Assembly (NCBI RefSeq): GCF_000321225.1
Contig: NW_004450401.1
Location: forward strand, 4,180,555 to 4,244,554
Source: Odobenus rosmarus divergens
Taxonomy: Eukaryota; Chordata; Mammalia; Carnivora; Odobenidae
Length of the DNA: 64,000 nt
Direction of reading: 5' to 3'
A program made the position numbers and the translations under genes. Below the pieces are notes generated by a model that saw only the letters and a program-made list of their open reading frames with translations, had not been told where the DNA came from and did no database searches. This document shows, piece by piece, positions 1 to 11,629 of the stretch (position 1 is its first letter; every line of letters starts with the position of its first letter).

Positions 1-716
1 ACAAATTAAAAAATGTTAATATTACTACACTGGGGATTTAGGACTAACAGATTGTGATAACAAAGTGATCTGAATGGGATTTTTTTTTCATATTTCATCT
101 TAGGCTTTAAACTTTTTAAAGCCAGGATTATTTTAATGTATTTCATGTATTATTTTTATGAGTTACTAAAATAGACTAAAGTGAAAAAAACTATAAAGAT
201 GGCATAATCCCACTTGTGTAACAAGAAAATTATACTTCAATCTATGGAGTCATATAAATAAATATAAAAGTCTGAAAGGATATACACTAAAATAACACCA
301 ACTATCTAAGAAGTGGTGGAATTAAGGAAGAGCATTTTCTTCTTTATGCTTTTTGGAATTCTTTGTTGTGGGTATGCACGTGTGCACAGGTATTTTTGCA
401 ACAAGCTTTTAATATTTTAATAAGTAATTTCCTATTAAAGGATGGTTGACATTATACCAGGTAACTGAAAATCAATAAAAAAAAAGCAGGGACAATATTA
501 ATACATCAAAGCAGAATTTAAAGCAAAAAGCATCATCTGATATTAAGAGATATTACAAGAAAGCTCTAACAGCCGCTTGTCTTTCTGTGTCAAATAGCCA
601 AACTATGTAAAATTAGAAAGTGTTTCCCCAAAAATAAAACATAAAATTTATTAATGTACTTTATCTGCACCATGGACTGCCTTTCTACAGCATGTACAAA
701 AGATTAGAATTTCTTT
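1..716. other. AT-rich intron 2 sequence, nothing assigned
   Basis: This AT-rich stretch has no clear SINE or gene. It may contain old L1 3' sequence ('...aataacaccaactatctaagaagtggtgg...'), but I could not place it. Confidence 0.4.
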
Positions 717-732
717 GATATACTTGTTATTA

Positions 733-930
733 TTATTATTATTTTTTTAAAGATTTATTTATTTGACAGAGAGACACAGCGAGAGAAGGAACACAAGCAG
801 GGGGAGTGGGAGAGGGAGAAGCAGGCTCCGCACTGAGCAGGGAGCCCGATGCGGGGCTTGATCCCAGGACCCTGGGATCAGGACCTGAGCCGAAGGCAGG
901 CGCTTAACGCCTGAGCCACCCAGGCGCCCC
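733..930 (-). mobile_element. Can-SINE
   Basis: Reverse-oriented, full length, with a TTA/T-rich tail at left and GGCGCCCC at right. The perfect 16 bp TSD GATATACTTGTTATTA lies at 717-732 and 931-946, so the insertion is relatively young. Confidence 0.95.
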
Positions 931-1078
931 GATATACTTGTTATTAACATTGGAAAAGTATATACATATATTATCAGTACACTAGGCAGACTAATACACA
1001 TAGGAAGGTCCAGAAAGACATACATTAAAACATCAAACATGGTTATCTCAAGTGTCATTACCAAGAACGTTCATTTTA

Positions 1079-1102
1079 TGTATGTATGTATGTATGTATT
1101 TA
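1079..1102. repeat. (TATG)n microsatellite
   Basis: Five to six TATG units run into the tail of the adjacent SINE. Confidence 0.8.
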
Positions 1103-1116
1103 TTAAGATTTTGAGA

Positions 1117-1311
1117 GGGCACCGGGGTGGCTCAGTTGGTTGTGTCTGCCTTCGGCTCAGGTCATGATCCCGGGGTCCTAGGATCGAGTCGCACATTGGG
1201 CTCCCCATGCTCTGCAGGGAGCCTACTTCCCCCTTTGCCTCTGCCTGCCACTCCCCCTGCTTGTGCTCTCTCTCTCTGGCAAATAAATAAATAAAATCTT
1301 AAAAAAAAAAA
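1117..1311 (+). mobile_element. Can-SINE inserted in the tail of a reverse SINE
   Basis: The head is GGGCACCGGGGTGGCTCAG and the tail is AAATAAATAAATAAAATCTTAn. The sequence on its left (AAGATTTTGAGAG) resembles that on its right (AAGATTTTATTTGAGAG), so it landed in the tail of the minus-strand SINE at 1312-1482. Confidence 0.9.
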
Positions 1312-1482
1312 AGATTTTATTTGAGAGAGAGAGAGAAAGCACCAGGAGGGAGGAGCAGAGGGAGAGGGAAAAGCAGACTCCTTGATGAGCAGGGGGCCTG
1401 ACTGTGGGGCTCAATCCCAGGACCTGAGATCATACCCTGGGCTGAAAGCAGATGCTTAACCAACTGAACCACCCAGGGCCCC
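1312..1482 (-). mobile_element. Can-SINE, older, split by the plus-strand SINE
   Basis: It reads AAGATTTTATTTGAGAGAG to ACCCAGGGCCCC. A few tail bases lie left of the nested copy at about 1099-1116. The pair forms an inverted repeat. Confidence 0.88.
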
Positions 1483-1540
1483 TAAGCCCATAGTCTTAAA
1501 TTGCACAAATTAGATTTCACTGGACATTGCCTTTAAAAAA

Positions 1541-1750
1541 TTTTTTTTTATTTATTTTTTTAAAGATTTTATTTATTTATTCGAGAGAGAGAGAGAATGA
1601 GAGAGAGAGAGCACGAGAGGGAAGAGGGTCAGAGGGAGAAGCAGACTCCCTGCTGAGTAGGGAGCCCGATGTGGGACTCGATCCCGGGACTCCAGGATCA
1701 TGACCTGAGCCGAAGGCAGTCGCTTAACCAACTGAGCCACCCAGGCGCCC
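1541..1750 (-). mobile_element. Can-SINE in the tail of another SINE
   Basis: Reverse full-length copy with a GA-rich middle. Flanking A/T runs (TAAAAAATTTTTTT-like) duplicate the tail of the older copy at 1752-1925. Confidence 0.9.
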
Positions 1751-1751
1751 T

Positions 1752-1925
1752 AAAAAAAAATTTTTTGGGGGAGTGTGAGAGCACGATGGGGGACAGGCGG
1801 AGGGAGGGGGAGAATCTCAAAAAGGCTCCAGGCCCAGTATGGGGTTTGAACCCACAACCCCAAGATGATGACCTGAGCTGAAATCACAGTCTGATGCTCT
1901 ACCGACTGAGCCACTCAGGCGCCCC
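1752..1925 (-). mobile_element. Older diverged Can-SINE
   Basis: Reverse copy with the variant box GGGGTTTGAACCCACAACCC and the head end CTGAGCCACTCAGGCGCCCC. Confidence 0.85.
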
Positions 1926-1957
1926 AAGAACTTTCATTTAAAATTTTATCAACTCCA

Positions 1958-2156
1958 GGGACACCTGGGTGGCTCAGTCGGTTAAGCACCTGTCTTCGGC
2001 TTGGGTCGTGATCCTGGGGTCCAGGGATCGAGTCCCGCCATCGGGCTCCTTGCTCAGTGGGGAGTCTGCTTCTCCCTCTGCCTGCTGCTCCTCCTGCTTG
2101 TGCTTTTCTCTCTCTCTCTCTGACAAATAAATAAATAGAATCTTAAAAAAAAAAAA
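1958..2156 (+). mobile_element. Can-SINE
   Basis: The head is GGGACACCTGGGTGGCTCAG. The imperfect TSD is AAAATTTTATCAACTC and AAAACTTCATCAACTC. Confidence 0.93.
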
Positions 2157-2250
2157 CAAAACTTCATCAACTCTGTGTTTTAAATTTGGGGTAGACATGT
2201 ACTGTTTTTATAATCAGAAAAAAAGACATCACCAGTGAGAAATGAAGAAA

Positions 2251-2344
2251 TCCAACGTGGGGCTCAATCCCAGAACCCTGAGATCACGACCTGAGCCAAA
2301 ACCAAGAGCTGGATGCTCAACTGACTGCAACACCCAGGCACCCC
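2251..2344 (-). mobile_element. Can-SINE fragment (tRNA-like head half)
   Basis: Only the tRNA-related end remains (CGTGGGGCTCAATCCCAG to CACCCAGGCACCCC). The tail half is missing. Confidence 0.8.
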
Positions 2345-2549
2345 AGGAAATAGCAGATTTTAATTATACATGTAATAAGCTTGATTGAATATAGACACCA
2401 AATCTTTATCCAACAAAAAAACACATTCCTTGATAAACACCTAGTTGTCAACAGTGATTACTTCTTAAAAGAAGGAAAAGAAATGAGGTAGGGGTTGGAC
2501 AGGGATGACATGTAAGCAACTATTACATGGGGTGTGATTTTATCCATAT

Positions 2550-3592
2550 TTATTTTTTTAATTTTTAATTTATATTTTTATATATATATTTTTTCTTTTC
2601 AAATTTTTATTTAAATTCTAGTTAGTTAACATACAGTGCAATATTAGTTTCAGGAGCAGAATTCAGTGATTCATCACTTACATACAACACCCAATGCCCA
2701 TCACCCCATCTAGTTCATCCCCCACCCACCTCCCTCCATCAACCCTCAGTTTGTTCCCTATCATTAAGAGTCTCTTATGGTTTGTTTCCCTCTAATTTTT
2801 TCCCCCCCTTCCATATGTATCTGGTTTTTTTCTTAAACTCTACATATGAGTGAAATCATATATCTCATTCTCTGACTTATTTCGCTTAACATAATACCCT
2901 CTAGTTCCATCCACCTCATTGCAAACGGCAAGATTTCATTCTTTTTGATGGCTGAGCAATACTGCACTGTGTGTGTGTGTGTGTGTGTGTGTACACACAA
3001 CATCTTTATCCATTCATCAGTCAATGGCCATTTGGCTGTTGTTGATAATGCAGCCATATATATATAATGCTGCTATAAACACTGGGGTGCCATGTACCCC
3101 CACGGAATCTGTATTTTTGTATCCTTTGGGTAAATACCTAATAGTGCAATTGCTGGATTGTAGGGTAGTTCTATTTTTAACTTCTTGAGGAATCTCCATA
3201 CTGTTCTCCAGAGTGGCTGCACCAGTTTACATTCCCATCCAACACTGCAAGAGGGTTAGTTCCCCTTTCTCTGCATCCTCGCCAACACCTGTTCTTTCTT
3301 GTGTTGTTCATTTTAGCCATTCCGACAGGTGTGAGGTGGTATCTCATCGTGGTTTTGATTTGTATTTCCCCTATGATGAATGATGTTGAGCATCTTTTCA
3401 TGTGTCTGTTAGCCATCTGGATGTCTTCTTTGGAAAAATGTTTTTCATGTCTTCTGCCCATTTCTTAACTGGATTTATTTAGTTTCCAGATGCTGAGTTT
3501 GATAACTTCTTTATAAGGTTTTGGATACTAACCCTTTATCAGATATGTTGTTTGGAAATATGTTTTCCTATTCTTTTTAGTTTTATTGATTG
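2550..3592 (-). mobile_element. L1, 5'-truncated (ORF2 C-terminus plus 3' UTR)
   Basis: This reverse-oriented L1 is about 1.04 kb and sits in the same direction as FAF2. It starts with A/T-rich tail sequence at left and ends inside ORF2, where the reverse strand reads a decayed '[30 protein letters not shown]'-type reverse-transcriptase C-terminal region. The 12 bp TSD TTTTATCCATAT lies at 2538-2549 and 3593-3604. A (GT)n run at about 2969-2991 lies inside. It cannot move by itself. Confidence 0.93.
2969..2991. repeat. (GT)n microsatellite inside L1
   Basis: About 11 GT units replace the TATAT-type motif usually found at this point of the L1 3' end. Confidence 0.85.
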
Positions 3593-3730
3593 TTTTATCC
3601 ATATCTGTTTAAAGTTTGAAACAAGTACTGCAAAATGCCTGGCTTTCAGGAGCTGGATGATAGGTCCACGGCTTTTCACTTTATCTATTTTTCTCTAAGG
3701 TTAAAATATTAATTAAAAAAATATATCTCA

Positions 3731-3966
3731 GGGCACCTGGGTGGCTCAGTCGGTTAAACGTCTGCCTTTGGCTCAGGTCATGATCTCGGGATCCTAGGAT
3801 CAAGTCCCATGTCGGGCTCCCTGCTTGGCGGGGAGTCATCTTCTCCCTTTCCCTCTGCCCCTCACTTTCCCCATTCCCCTCTGCTCTTGCTCTGTCCCTG
3901 GCTTTCTCTCTCTCAAATAAATAAGTAAAATCTTAAAAATAAAATAAAGTAAAATAAAATAAAATC
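3731..3966 (+). mobile_element. Can-SINE with (AAAAT)n tail
   Basis: Full-length copy followed by a run of AAAAT and AAAGT units up to 3966. Confidence 0.9.
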
Positions 3967-4269
3967 TCGTAATATTAATGGAACATTATTAAGCCACAAG
4001 GACCTCAATACATGCCTATATGAAATAAAATGAAAGATTAATATGAAAAGGATAAACAAAAACCAAAAAAACAAGCTACTAAGAATTCCAAATATGTTCC
4101 TAAATAACTTTTGGGTCACAGAAGAAAATCTAAACTTTAAAAATGTATTTTCAGAAGAAAATTCACAGCCTTAAATGCAAGAAAGAACATAAATAACCAA
4201 ACTATAAAAATCAAGATGCTAAGAAAATATAAATCTACAAACCGGTGAAAACAGATTTTTCTTTATCTT
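3967..4269. other. AT-rich intron sequence, nothing assigned
   Basis: No repeat or gene recognised. It may be old L1 ('...gaccaaactataaaaatcaagatg...'). Confidence 0.35.
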
Positions 4270-4461
4270 TTCTTTTTAAAAAAAATTTTATTTATTTATT
4301 TGAGAGAGACAGAGAGAGCACAATCAGGGGGAGTGAGAGGGACAGGGAGAGGCAGCCTCCCCACTGAGCAGGGAGCCAGATGTGGAGCTCGATCCCAGGA
4401 CACTGGAATCAGGATCTGAGCCAAAGGCAGATGCTTAACTGACTGAGCCACCCAGACACTC
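4270..4461 (-). mobile_element. Can-SINE
   Basis: Reverse full-length copy. A short duplication of the type CAGATTTTCTT flanks it (about 4251 and 4462). Confidence 0.9.
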
Positions 4462-4623
4462 CAGATTTTCTTAAATAAAAAAGCAAAAGCAAAAACAAAC
4501 AAAAAACAGAAAAAAAAAACACAACTGATAAATACAAGAGCTTTTATAAACCAAACACATAAACAATAAACCAGTCTCTAGCAAGTCTCATTTTTTAAAA
4601 AGGAAAACATAATAAAAACAATG

Positions 4624-4810
4624 AGGGCTGCCTGGGTGGCTCAGTTAGTTAAGCATCTCTGCCTTCCGCTCAGGGTCCTGGGATTGAGGCCAGCATTGGG
4701 CTCCCTGCTCAGTGGGGAGTTTGCTTCTCCCTCTCCTTCTGCCCCTCCCCACATTCGTGCTCATGCTCTCCCTCTTTCTCAAATAAATAAAAAAAATCTT
4801 AAAAACAAAC
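4624..4810 (+). mobile_element. Can-SINE, first of a serial pair
   Basis: Plus copy. The target-like string AACAATGAG, AACAGTGAG, AACAACGAG occurs before, between and after this copy and the next. Confidence 0.9.
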
Positions 4811-4815
4811 AGTGA

Positions 4816-4989
4816 GGGGACGCCTGGGTGGCTTAGTCAGTTAAGCGTCTGCCTTCAGCTCAGGTCATGATCCCAGGGTCAAGTCCCGCATTGGGCTCCT
4901 TGCTCAGCGGGGAGCCTGCTTCTCTCTCTCCCCCTGTCTGCTGCTCCCCCTGCTTGTGCTCTAACAAATAATAAAATTAAACTAAAAAA
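4816..4989 (+). mobile_element. Can-SINE, second of a serial pair
   Basis: Plus copy beginning GGGGACGCCTGGGTGGC, lacking a few bases in the GATCGAG box. It shares the target motif of its neighbour. Confidence 0.9.
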
Positions 4990-5132
4990 AAACAACGAGA
5001 AGACGGGCTAACAGAACAGATACGGAAAACAGTAGAAGATATGCTACTTTGTATAGCCTATGCTAAAAAAAACTTGAAAATCTCTAAGAAAAAAGTGTCT
5101 CCTAAGAAAGCTTATCAAGAAAGATGTAGCAA

Positions 5133-6103
<971 letters not shown>

Positions 6104-6299
6104 AAAGATATAGCAAAGAAATTATGGATGGGGAAAACATGAAAAAGTTAATAGAGAACTGGCAGAAACAAATTTTTAAGTGCTTTCTTTCAAATCTATG
6201 CTATGTATCCTTCTCAATTCATTTTATCAAGTTAGTCATCTTATAAAGCCAGCACATGCTTGAAATAAAAATCTAACAAGGAGAAAGCACAAAATTATC

Positions 6300-6815
6300 A
6301 TACAGAGCAACATCATTCCCTTTGCCTAAAATTCATTCTCTGCCCCAAATGTTCCCATTCATCATTCCTTTTCATCATTCAGGTATCAGCTCAAATATAA
6401 CCTCCTCAGAAATGCCTTACTTCACCACCCTATTTAAAATAACTCCGATGGGGCGCCTGGGTGGCTCAGTTGTTAACGTCTGCCTTCGGCTCGGGTCATG
6501 ATCCCAGGGTCCTGGGATCGAGCCCTGCATCAGGCTCCCTGCTCCACGGGAAGCCTGCTTCTCCCTCTCCCACTCCCCTTGCTTCTGCTCCTGCTCTCGC
6601 TAGCTCGCTCTGTGAAATAAATAAAATCTTAAAAAAATAAAATAAAATAACTTCAAGATCCTGTGACATTTCCCATACTCATCTTATTCACAACATTTAT
6701 TACAAATTAAAATTATCTAGAATTAAGCTCCCTGAGAGTAGGATATTAGTCTTGTTCCCGGATATATGTATACCACAGCCTAGAATTTAATTGCTCAAAA
6801 GTGTGTTAAATAACT
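6300..6815 (+). mobile_element. L2 relic split by a SINE
   Basis: It contains L2 3'-end landmarks in order: TTCATCATTCAGGTATCAGCTCAAAT, CCTCAGAAATGCCTTAC, and after the SINE ATTAAGCTCCCTGAGAGTAGG. Confidence 0.75.
6450..6637 (+). mobile_element. Can-SINE nested in L2
   Basis: Plus copy. The short TSD AAATAACT(C/T)C flanks it. Confidence 0.92.
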
Positions 6816-6924
6816 AAATATAATTTAGGAATATATTTCTGGAAATCTTTAGTACCCTATTAAAATAACATACTATAATTAAAACATAGTAATCTCAACA
6901 GAGATCATATGAACATACTAAGAT

Positions 6925-7085
6925 TGGAAGATAGTTGGCAGATACTTATTGAGAGCCTATGATGTGCTGGAATGTTTTAGATGCTAGGAAGACAGCAGTT
7001 AACAAAACCAAAAAATACCTCTGCTCTCACGGAGCTTAATTTCTAGTGATCTATCTCAAAACAGTATCACATTCGATAATAAAAC
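6925..7085 (-). mobile_element. L2 3'-end relic
   Basis: Reverse landmarks: ATACTTATTGAGAGCCTATGATGTGCTGG, ACAGCAGTTAACAAAACC and CACGGAGCTTAATTTCTAGTG. Confidence 0.75.
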
Positions 7086-7586
7086 ATTAGAGGCATTATA
7101 GTAAGGACAATGTTTGCTATTACCATTATTGACACTGTTATGAAGTTCTAGAAATTCAATGATCAAGTAAAAGAAACAAAAGATCTATATACGGAAAAAA
7201 AGAAATCACTGAGTTGCAGATGATACAGCTACCTAGAAAATCCAAAAGAATAAACTATAAAATATGTAATAAGAAAGTTCACATTAACGTATTTGGTTAC
7301 AAGCCAAATATATAAAAATCAAGTTTTCCCAAAGAGCCACTGAAAAAAAGATGAGAGGGGCACTATACAGAGGGATCTGGTCACCATCTTTTATAAAATT
7401 TTATAATAAACTTTGATCATAATTTTTCTTTCCCACACATTTATTTTTAAAGACTAACGAGTTGCAAATTAAAAAAAAAAAAAACTTCTATGAAGAGAAA
7501 GGATTCCTGCTGTGAAAAAATACATATCTTTGGTTCATTATCAAACCAGGAAAAAAGAAATAAGCTCAGAATGAATCCTACTATAC
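7086..7586. other. Repeat-poor intron flank of FAF2 exon 2 (donor side)
   Basis: About 500 bp without recognisable repeats follow exon 2 on the gene strand. I see no further exon. Confidence 0.4.
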
Positions 7587-7655
7587 CTCTATGTTCCAGT
7601 TATGCTGTTCCAAGGTATGGCGACATTGATCCATAGATTCTATGCCAGTCAGATC
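7587..7655 (-). CDS. FAF2: FAF2 coding exon 2 (residues 22-44)
   Basis: On the minus strand an acceptor TTTTCAG precedes 69 bases encoding 23 residues, DLTGIESMDQCRHTLEQHNW followed by NIE, then a GAG|GTATAG donor. These follow the 21 residues of exon 1 in FAF2 and complete most of the UBA three-helix bundle, which binds ubiquitin. Both boundaries are phase 0, so skipping this exon would keep the frame but remove half of the UBA domain. The sequence is intact with no frameshift. It lies in a repeat-free pocket between an L2 relic (ending near 7085) and an L1 (starting at 7991). The next exon, expected to start AAVQDRLNEQ, is not found in 1-7586. Confidence 0.96.
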
Positions 7656-7976
7656 CTGAAAACAAGGAAAAACCAAAAAGTTACTTAGGGAGAAACCAAC
7701 AGTAAATATGTAGATATTTTTACCCCTTATACTTATGAATGCTGCTGGGAAACTACACTGAAAAGTACTGAAGACAGATGTTCAAGTATGGTAAAAATGT
7801 CACTATTCAGAATTTATCTAGTCAGTTATAGCAGGTATTACTCCCATAGGGGAAAAAAATGCAAGTTTCTTACCCTTTAAAATTTCAAGGCTTTCAATTA
7901 AGATGACTACTGATTAAAATCATTTTCTCCTCTCAAACTGAAGTTTAAAAAATTAAAGATTTCTTCAAGCACTGGG
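7656..7976. other. Repeat-poor intron flank of FAF2 exon 2 (acceptor side)
   Basis: This contains the polypyrimidine tract and branch-point region of exon 2. No repeat recognised. Confidence 0.45.
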
Positions 7977-7990
7977 TCCAGCAAAATATT

Positions 7991-8622
7991 ATTTTTTTTA
8001 TGCTAAGTTAGCCACCATACATCATTAGTTTTTGTTCAGTGTTTCATTAGTTGCATGTAACACCCAATGCTCATTACAACATGTGCCCTCCTTAATACCC
8101 ATCCCCCTAACCCCCTCCCGTGTGAAACCCTGAGTTTGTTTCCTGGAGTCCATAGTCTCTCATGGTTTGTCTCCCTCTCTGATTTCCCTTCCTTCAGTTT
8201 TCCCTTCCTTCCCCTAATGTCCTCCATACTATTCCTTATGTTCCACATATGAGTGAAACCATACGATAACGGACTTTCTCTACTTGACTTATTTCACTTA
8301 GCATAATCCCCTCCAGTCCCATCCATGTTGATGCAAATGATGGGTATTCATCCCTTCTGATGGCTGAGTATTATTCCATTGTATATACAAACCACATCTT
8401 CTTTATCCATTCATCCACTGAAGGGCATCTTGGCTCCTTCTACCGTTTGGCTATTGTGGACATTGCTGCTATGAAACACTGGGGTACGTAGGCCCCTTCT
8501 TGGCACTTCATTTGTATCTTTGGGGTAAATACCCAGTAGTGCAATTGCTGGGTTGTAGGGTAGCTCTACTTTTAACTTTCTGAGGAACCTCCATACTGTT
8601 TTCCAAAGTGGCTGTATCAGCT
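7991..8622 (-). mobile_element. L1 3' end, 5'-truncated
   Basis: Reverse L1 of about 630 bp. The perfect 14 bp TSD TCCAGCAAAATATT lies at 7977-7990 and 8623-8636. The landmark CATATGAGTGAAACCATA is at about 8247. It lies only about 335 bp from FAF2 exon 2. Confidence 0.95.
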
Positions 8623-8965
8623 TCCAGCAAAATATTCTTTAATGTTCAACAATTCTGTTTATAATATATAATAATACAATAATGCAGGTTTCCTGCAAAA
8701 TGTAATGCCTTACAATAACTTACATCATTTTACCTACTGGCATATAACCTAGCTTATAATATGAACTGTGTAAAACTGAATCTGTTATTCATAGGTTTCC
8801 GTATGATTAAGTATTTTCCCTATTCCCTTCTCCTTGGACTGTTCTCAGATTTCACTTTGTTCCTTCTCTGGCTCCTCTTCATCCACCCCTCTAAATGGAA
8901 TTTCCCTAAGGATGTGTCCCTGGTTTTCATCTCTCTATATCCCCCTTCCCTGGCAATCTCATTTA

Positions 8966-9144
8966 TAGATAGATAGATGCTAGATAGATAGATAGAGGGG
9001 GAGGGAGAGGGAGAGAGAATCTGAAGCAGACTCCATGCTGAGCACAGAGCCCGACACGGGGCTCAATCTCATTACCCTGAAATCATGACCTGAACCAAAA
9101 CCAGGAGTCAGACACTTAACCAACTAAGCCACCCAGGCATCCCA
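8966..9144 (-). mobile_element. Can-SINE with GATA-repeat tail
   Basis: The 16 bp TSD CTGGCAATCTCATTTA lies at 8950-8965 and 9145-9160. The tail has expanded into (GATA)n at 8966-8994. Confidence 0.94.
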
Positions 9145-9360
9145 CTGGCAATCTCATTTAATCCCTAGTCTTCAACCACCCTTTCTACTCAGATGACTCC
9201 TAATTTAATCTCTGGGCCCGCCATCTCTTCTGAAGTTTAGCAGCATATTTCCAATAGCCTATTCAACATTTCCACCCAGATGTGGCATCAGTACCTCACA
9301 GGCATCATTTAAAACCACCACATGTGTTAATGACACCACCACCCTCCAAAATATACAGGC

Positions 9361-9541
9361 AGGGGTGCCTGGGTGGCTCAGTTAAGCATCTGCCTTCAAC
9401 TCAGGTCATGATTCCCGAGTCCCAGGATTAAGCCCCACCCACATCAGGCTCCTGGCTCAGCGGGGAGTCTGCTTCTCCCTCTCCCCCTGCCTCTCCCCCT
9501 GCTCGTCTCTTTCTCTCTCTCGCAAATAAATAAAATCTTAA

Positions 9542-9543
<2 letters not shown>
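9361..9543 (+). mobile_element. Can-SINE
   Basis: The tail leads directly into a CA repeat. The short TSD ACAGGCA lies on both sides. Confidence 0.9.

Positions 9544-9572
<29 letters not shown>
9544..9572. repeat. (CA)n microsatellite at a SINE tail
   Basis: About 14 CA units lie directly after AAATAAAATCTTAAATA. Likely length-polymorphic. Confidence 0.92.
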
Positions 9573-9574
<2 letters not shown>

Positions 9575-10039
9575 CAAAGATGACCTCGGGAACCTCAGCC
9601 TCATTTTTGAGTACTCTATGCCTTAACTCCACACTTCATCAGCAATCAAGTTCTGACCATTTTCTGTATTACATCTGTAACCACTTTTCCATTCCCACAT
9701 CCAGCATCTTTAATCAAGCTTTTATAACACTTCAACTGAATTGTCAAAATCATTATTTTCTCTCTAACTATTGTGTGTATGTGTGTGCACATGTACATGC
9801 ATGTATGTATATTACTCCTCTGCTCAAAACTTTTCAGTTGATTGGATAGTAAATTCCAAAACCCTTAGCTTGGCATTCAAGTGTTCCTATAACGTTGACC
9901 CCAACCCAGCTTTCTAGATTATTTTCTATTTCCCTTCAGGTATCTAATACTTAATAAATCTAACAGTTCATATGTATATCTAATGACCAGAATTTCCACA
10001 GGGCTAAATCCTAAACTTCTTTTGAGGTCTAATACAAAA

Positions 10040-10235
10040 GTCAAATCCATCCATCCATCCATTGAACAAATATCTATCATCTATTCTCTGTCCTACTTAC
10101 TATGCCCAAGAGACACAAAGATGAATCGGCTAAAGTCTCTATTCTAAAGAAATTCCTCTTAACAACCAGCAAGCAAAAGGAGAAAGAGATTGATCTCAAC
10201 CTCACAATAATGTGGTAACATGCACTTCTGAATGA
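10040..10235 (-). mobile_element. L2 3'-end relic (probable)
   Basis: A (CCAT)n-like start is followed by TTGAACAAATATCTATCATC and ACTATGCCCAAGAGACACAAAGATGAA, resembling reverse L2. Confidence 0.5.
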
Positions 10236-10248
10236 GGAGCCTGAGGTT

Positions 10249-10473
10249 TTCTTTTTTTTTTTAAAGATGTTTTATTTATTTATTTGACAGAGAGAGAGAA
10301 AGCGAGAGAGGGAATATAAGCAGGGGGAGTGGGAGAGGGAGAAGCAGGCTTCCCACGGAGCAGGGAGCCCAACTCGGGGCTGGAGCCCAATGCGGGGCTC
10401 GATCCCAGGACCCTGGGATCATGACCTGAGCCGAAGGTAGATGCTTAACAACTGAGCCACCCAGGCGCCCCAT
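10249..10473 (-). mobile_element. Can-SINE with internal duplication
   Basis: The TSD GGAGCCTGAGGTT lies at 10236-10248 and 10474-10486. The motif (A/G)GGAGCCCAA(C/T)(T)CGGGGCT is duplicated at 10363-10399. Confidence 0.95.
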
Positions 10474-10486
10474 GGAGCCTGAGGTT

Positions 10487-10812
10487 CTTGCCTTGATTCT
10501 GTACCCTGTAACCATGGACCAGACACATTTTAACTCTTCAGGATTTAATTCTAAAAGATTTTAGCTTCCTTTATGTGTACCATGAGGGACTTAGTTTGGA
10601 CTGGTTGTCCTTTCCAGATCTTAAAAAAACCAAAAAACCTGAAGTTTGGATTATTTAGGTATGCAACTGTTTATTTTTTAAAAAACCCACTAGTATATAA
10701 ATTTTGATAGGAAAAAAATTTTTATGTTTAAAATACTGTACAAATTTCAAAACTAAAATTGAAAAGCTCTGTTAATTACTCTAGAGCTCTATTAATTAGA
10801 CAAACTGGCTTT
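10487..10812. other. AT-rich intron DNA, nothing assigned
   Basis: No gene or clear repeat seen. Confidence 0.35.
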
Positions 10813-10970
10813 GGGGTGCCTGGGTGGCTCAGTTGGTTAAGAGTCCAACTCAGATCATGAGATCAAGCCCCGCATCAGGCTGTGCACTGGGTGTGTGGAG
10901 CCTACCTAGGATTCTCTCTCCTTCTGCCCCTGCCCTGCCCTCTTAAAAAAAAAAAAAAAAAAAAAAAAAG
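10813..10970 (+). mobile_element. Can-SINE, shortened, with A25 tail
   Basis: The copy lacks part of the CT-rich middle and ends with a pure A run (10945-10969). The TSD ACTGGCTTT flanks it. Confidence 0.92.
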
Positions 10971-11220
10971 AACCACTGGCTTTGACAGCTCTAACAGTCT
11001 GGACTTTAGTTTCTGACCACTCTAGGCCTTTTATCAATTTAGCTACTGCCTTCTGACTCCCCCCTTAACTTCCAATTTCCTCACAGCCTTCTGTAGAAGA
11101 CTGGGATTTCCCCTCCTCTGTATACATTCTCTTTAAGAATTAGACTCTACTTTTACCTTCTTCTCAGGGTGAATGGCCACTCTGCTTTAAATTGTTTTCT
11201 ATCAATCTTATGTACCTATT

Positions 11221-11416
11221 TTTTTTAAAGATTTTATTTTTATTTATTTGACAGAGAGAGACACAGCGAGAGAGGGAACACAAGCAGGGGGAGTGGGAGA
11301 GGGAGAAGCAGGCCTCCCACTGAGCAGGGAGCCCAATGTGGGGCTCGATCCCAGGACCCTGGGATCATGACCTGAGCCAAAGGCAGACGCTTAACAACTG
11401 AGCCACCCAGGCACCG
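11221..11416 (-). mobile_element. Can-SINE
   Basis: The perfect 13 bp TSD TTATGTACCTATT lies at 11208-11220 and 11417-11429. The sequence is near the local young consensus. Confidence 0.96.
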
Positions 11417-11444
11417 TTATGTACCTATTATTTTCTACCTTCTA

Positions 11445-11560
11445 CTACAATTATTTATACTCTATTGCCTTATCAGAGGATATAAGCTCCTTGAGAGCAG
11501 TGTCTAGGATATATCTATAGCACAGAGTAAGGACCTAAAAAGTTACAGAAAAAGTTAGTC
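11445..11560 (+). mobile_element. L2 3'-end relic
   Basis: Landmarks are GATATAAGCTCCTTGAGAGCAG followed by CAGAGTAAGGACC. Confidence 0.6.
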
Positions 11561-11629
11561 CAAATTAAAAAGACCTATATGTATAAGCTTTGATAACTGC
11601 CGCTATAAACTGAAATCCTCCAGACATTC

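Larger units (their letters stand above)
8830..10010 (+). mobile_element. L2 relic split by two SINEs
   Basis: Diffuse L2 similarity across 8830-8949, 9161-9360 and 9573-10010 (for example CTGCTCAAAACTTTTCAGTTG, then ...CCTTAGCTTGGCATTCAAG). Boundaries uncertain. Confidence 0.5.

Noticed and set aside
1117..1190. tRNA-like segments that might be tRNA genes
   Set aside because: All are SINE heads with the Can-SINE middle and tail attached. None folds as an intact tRNA with an acceptor stem at both ends.
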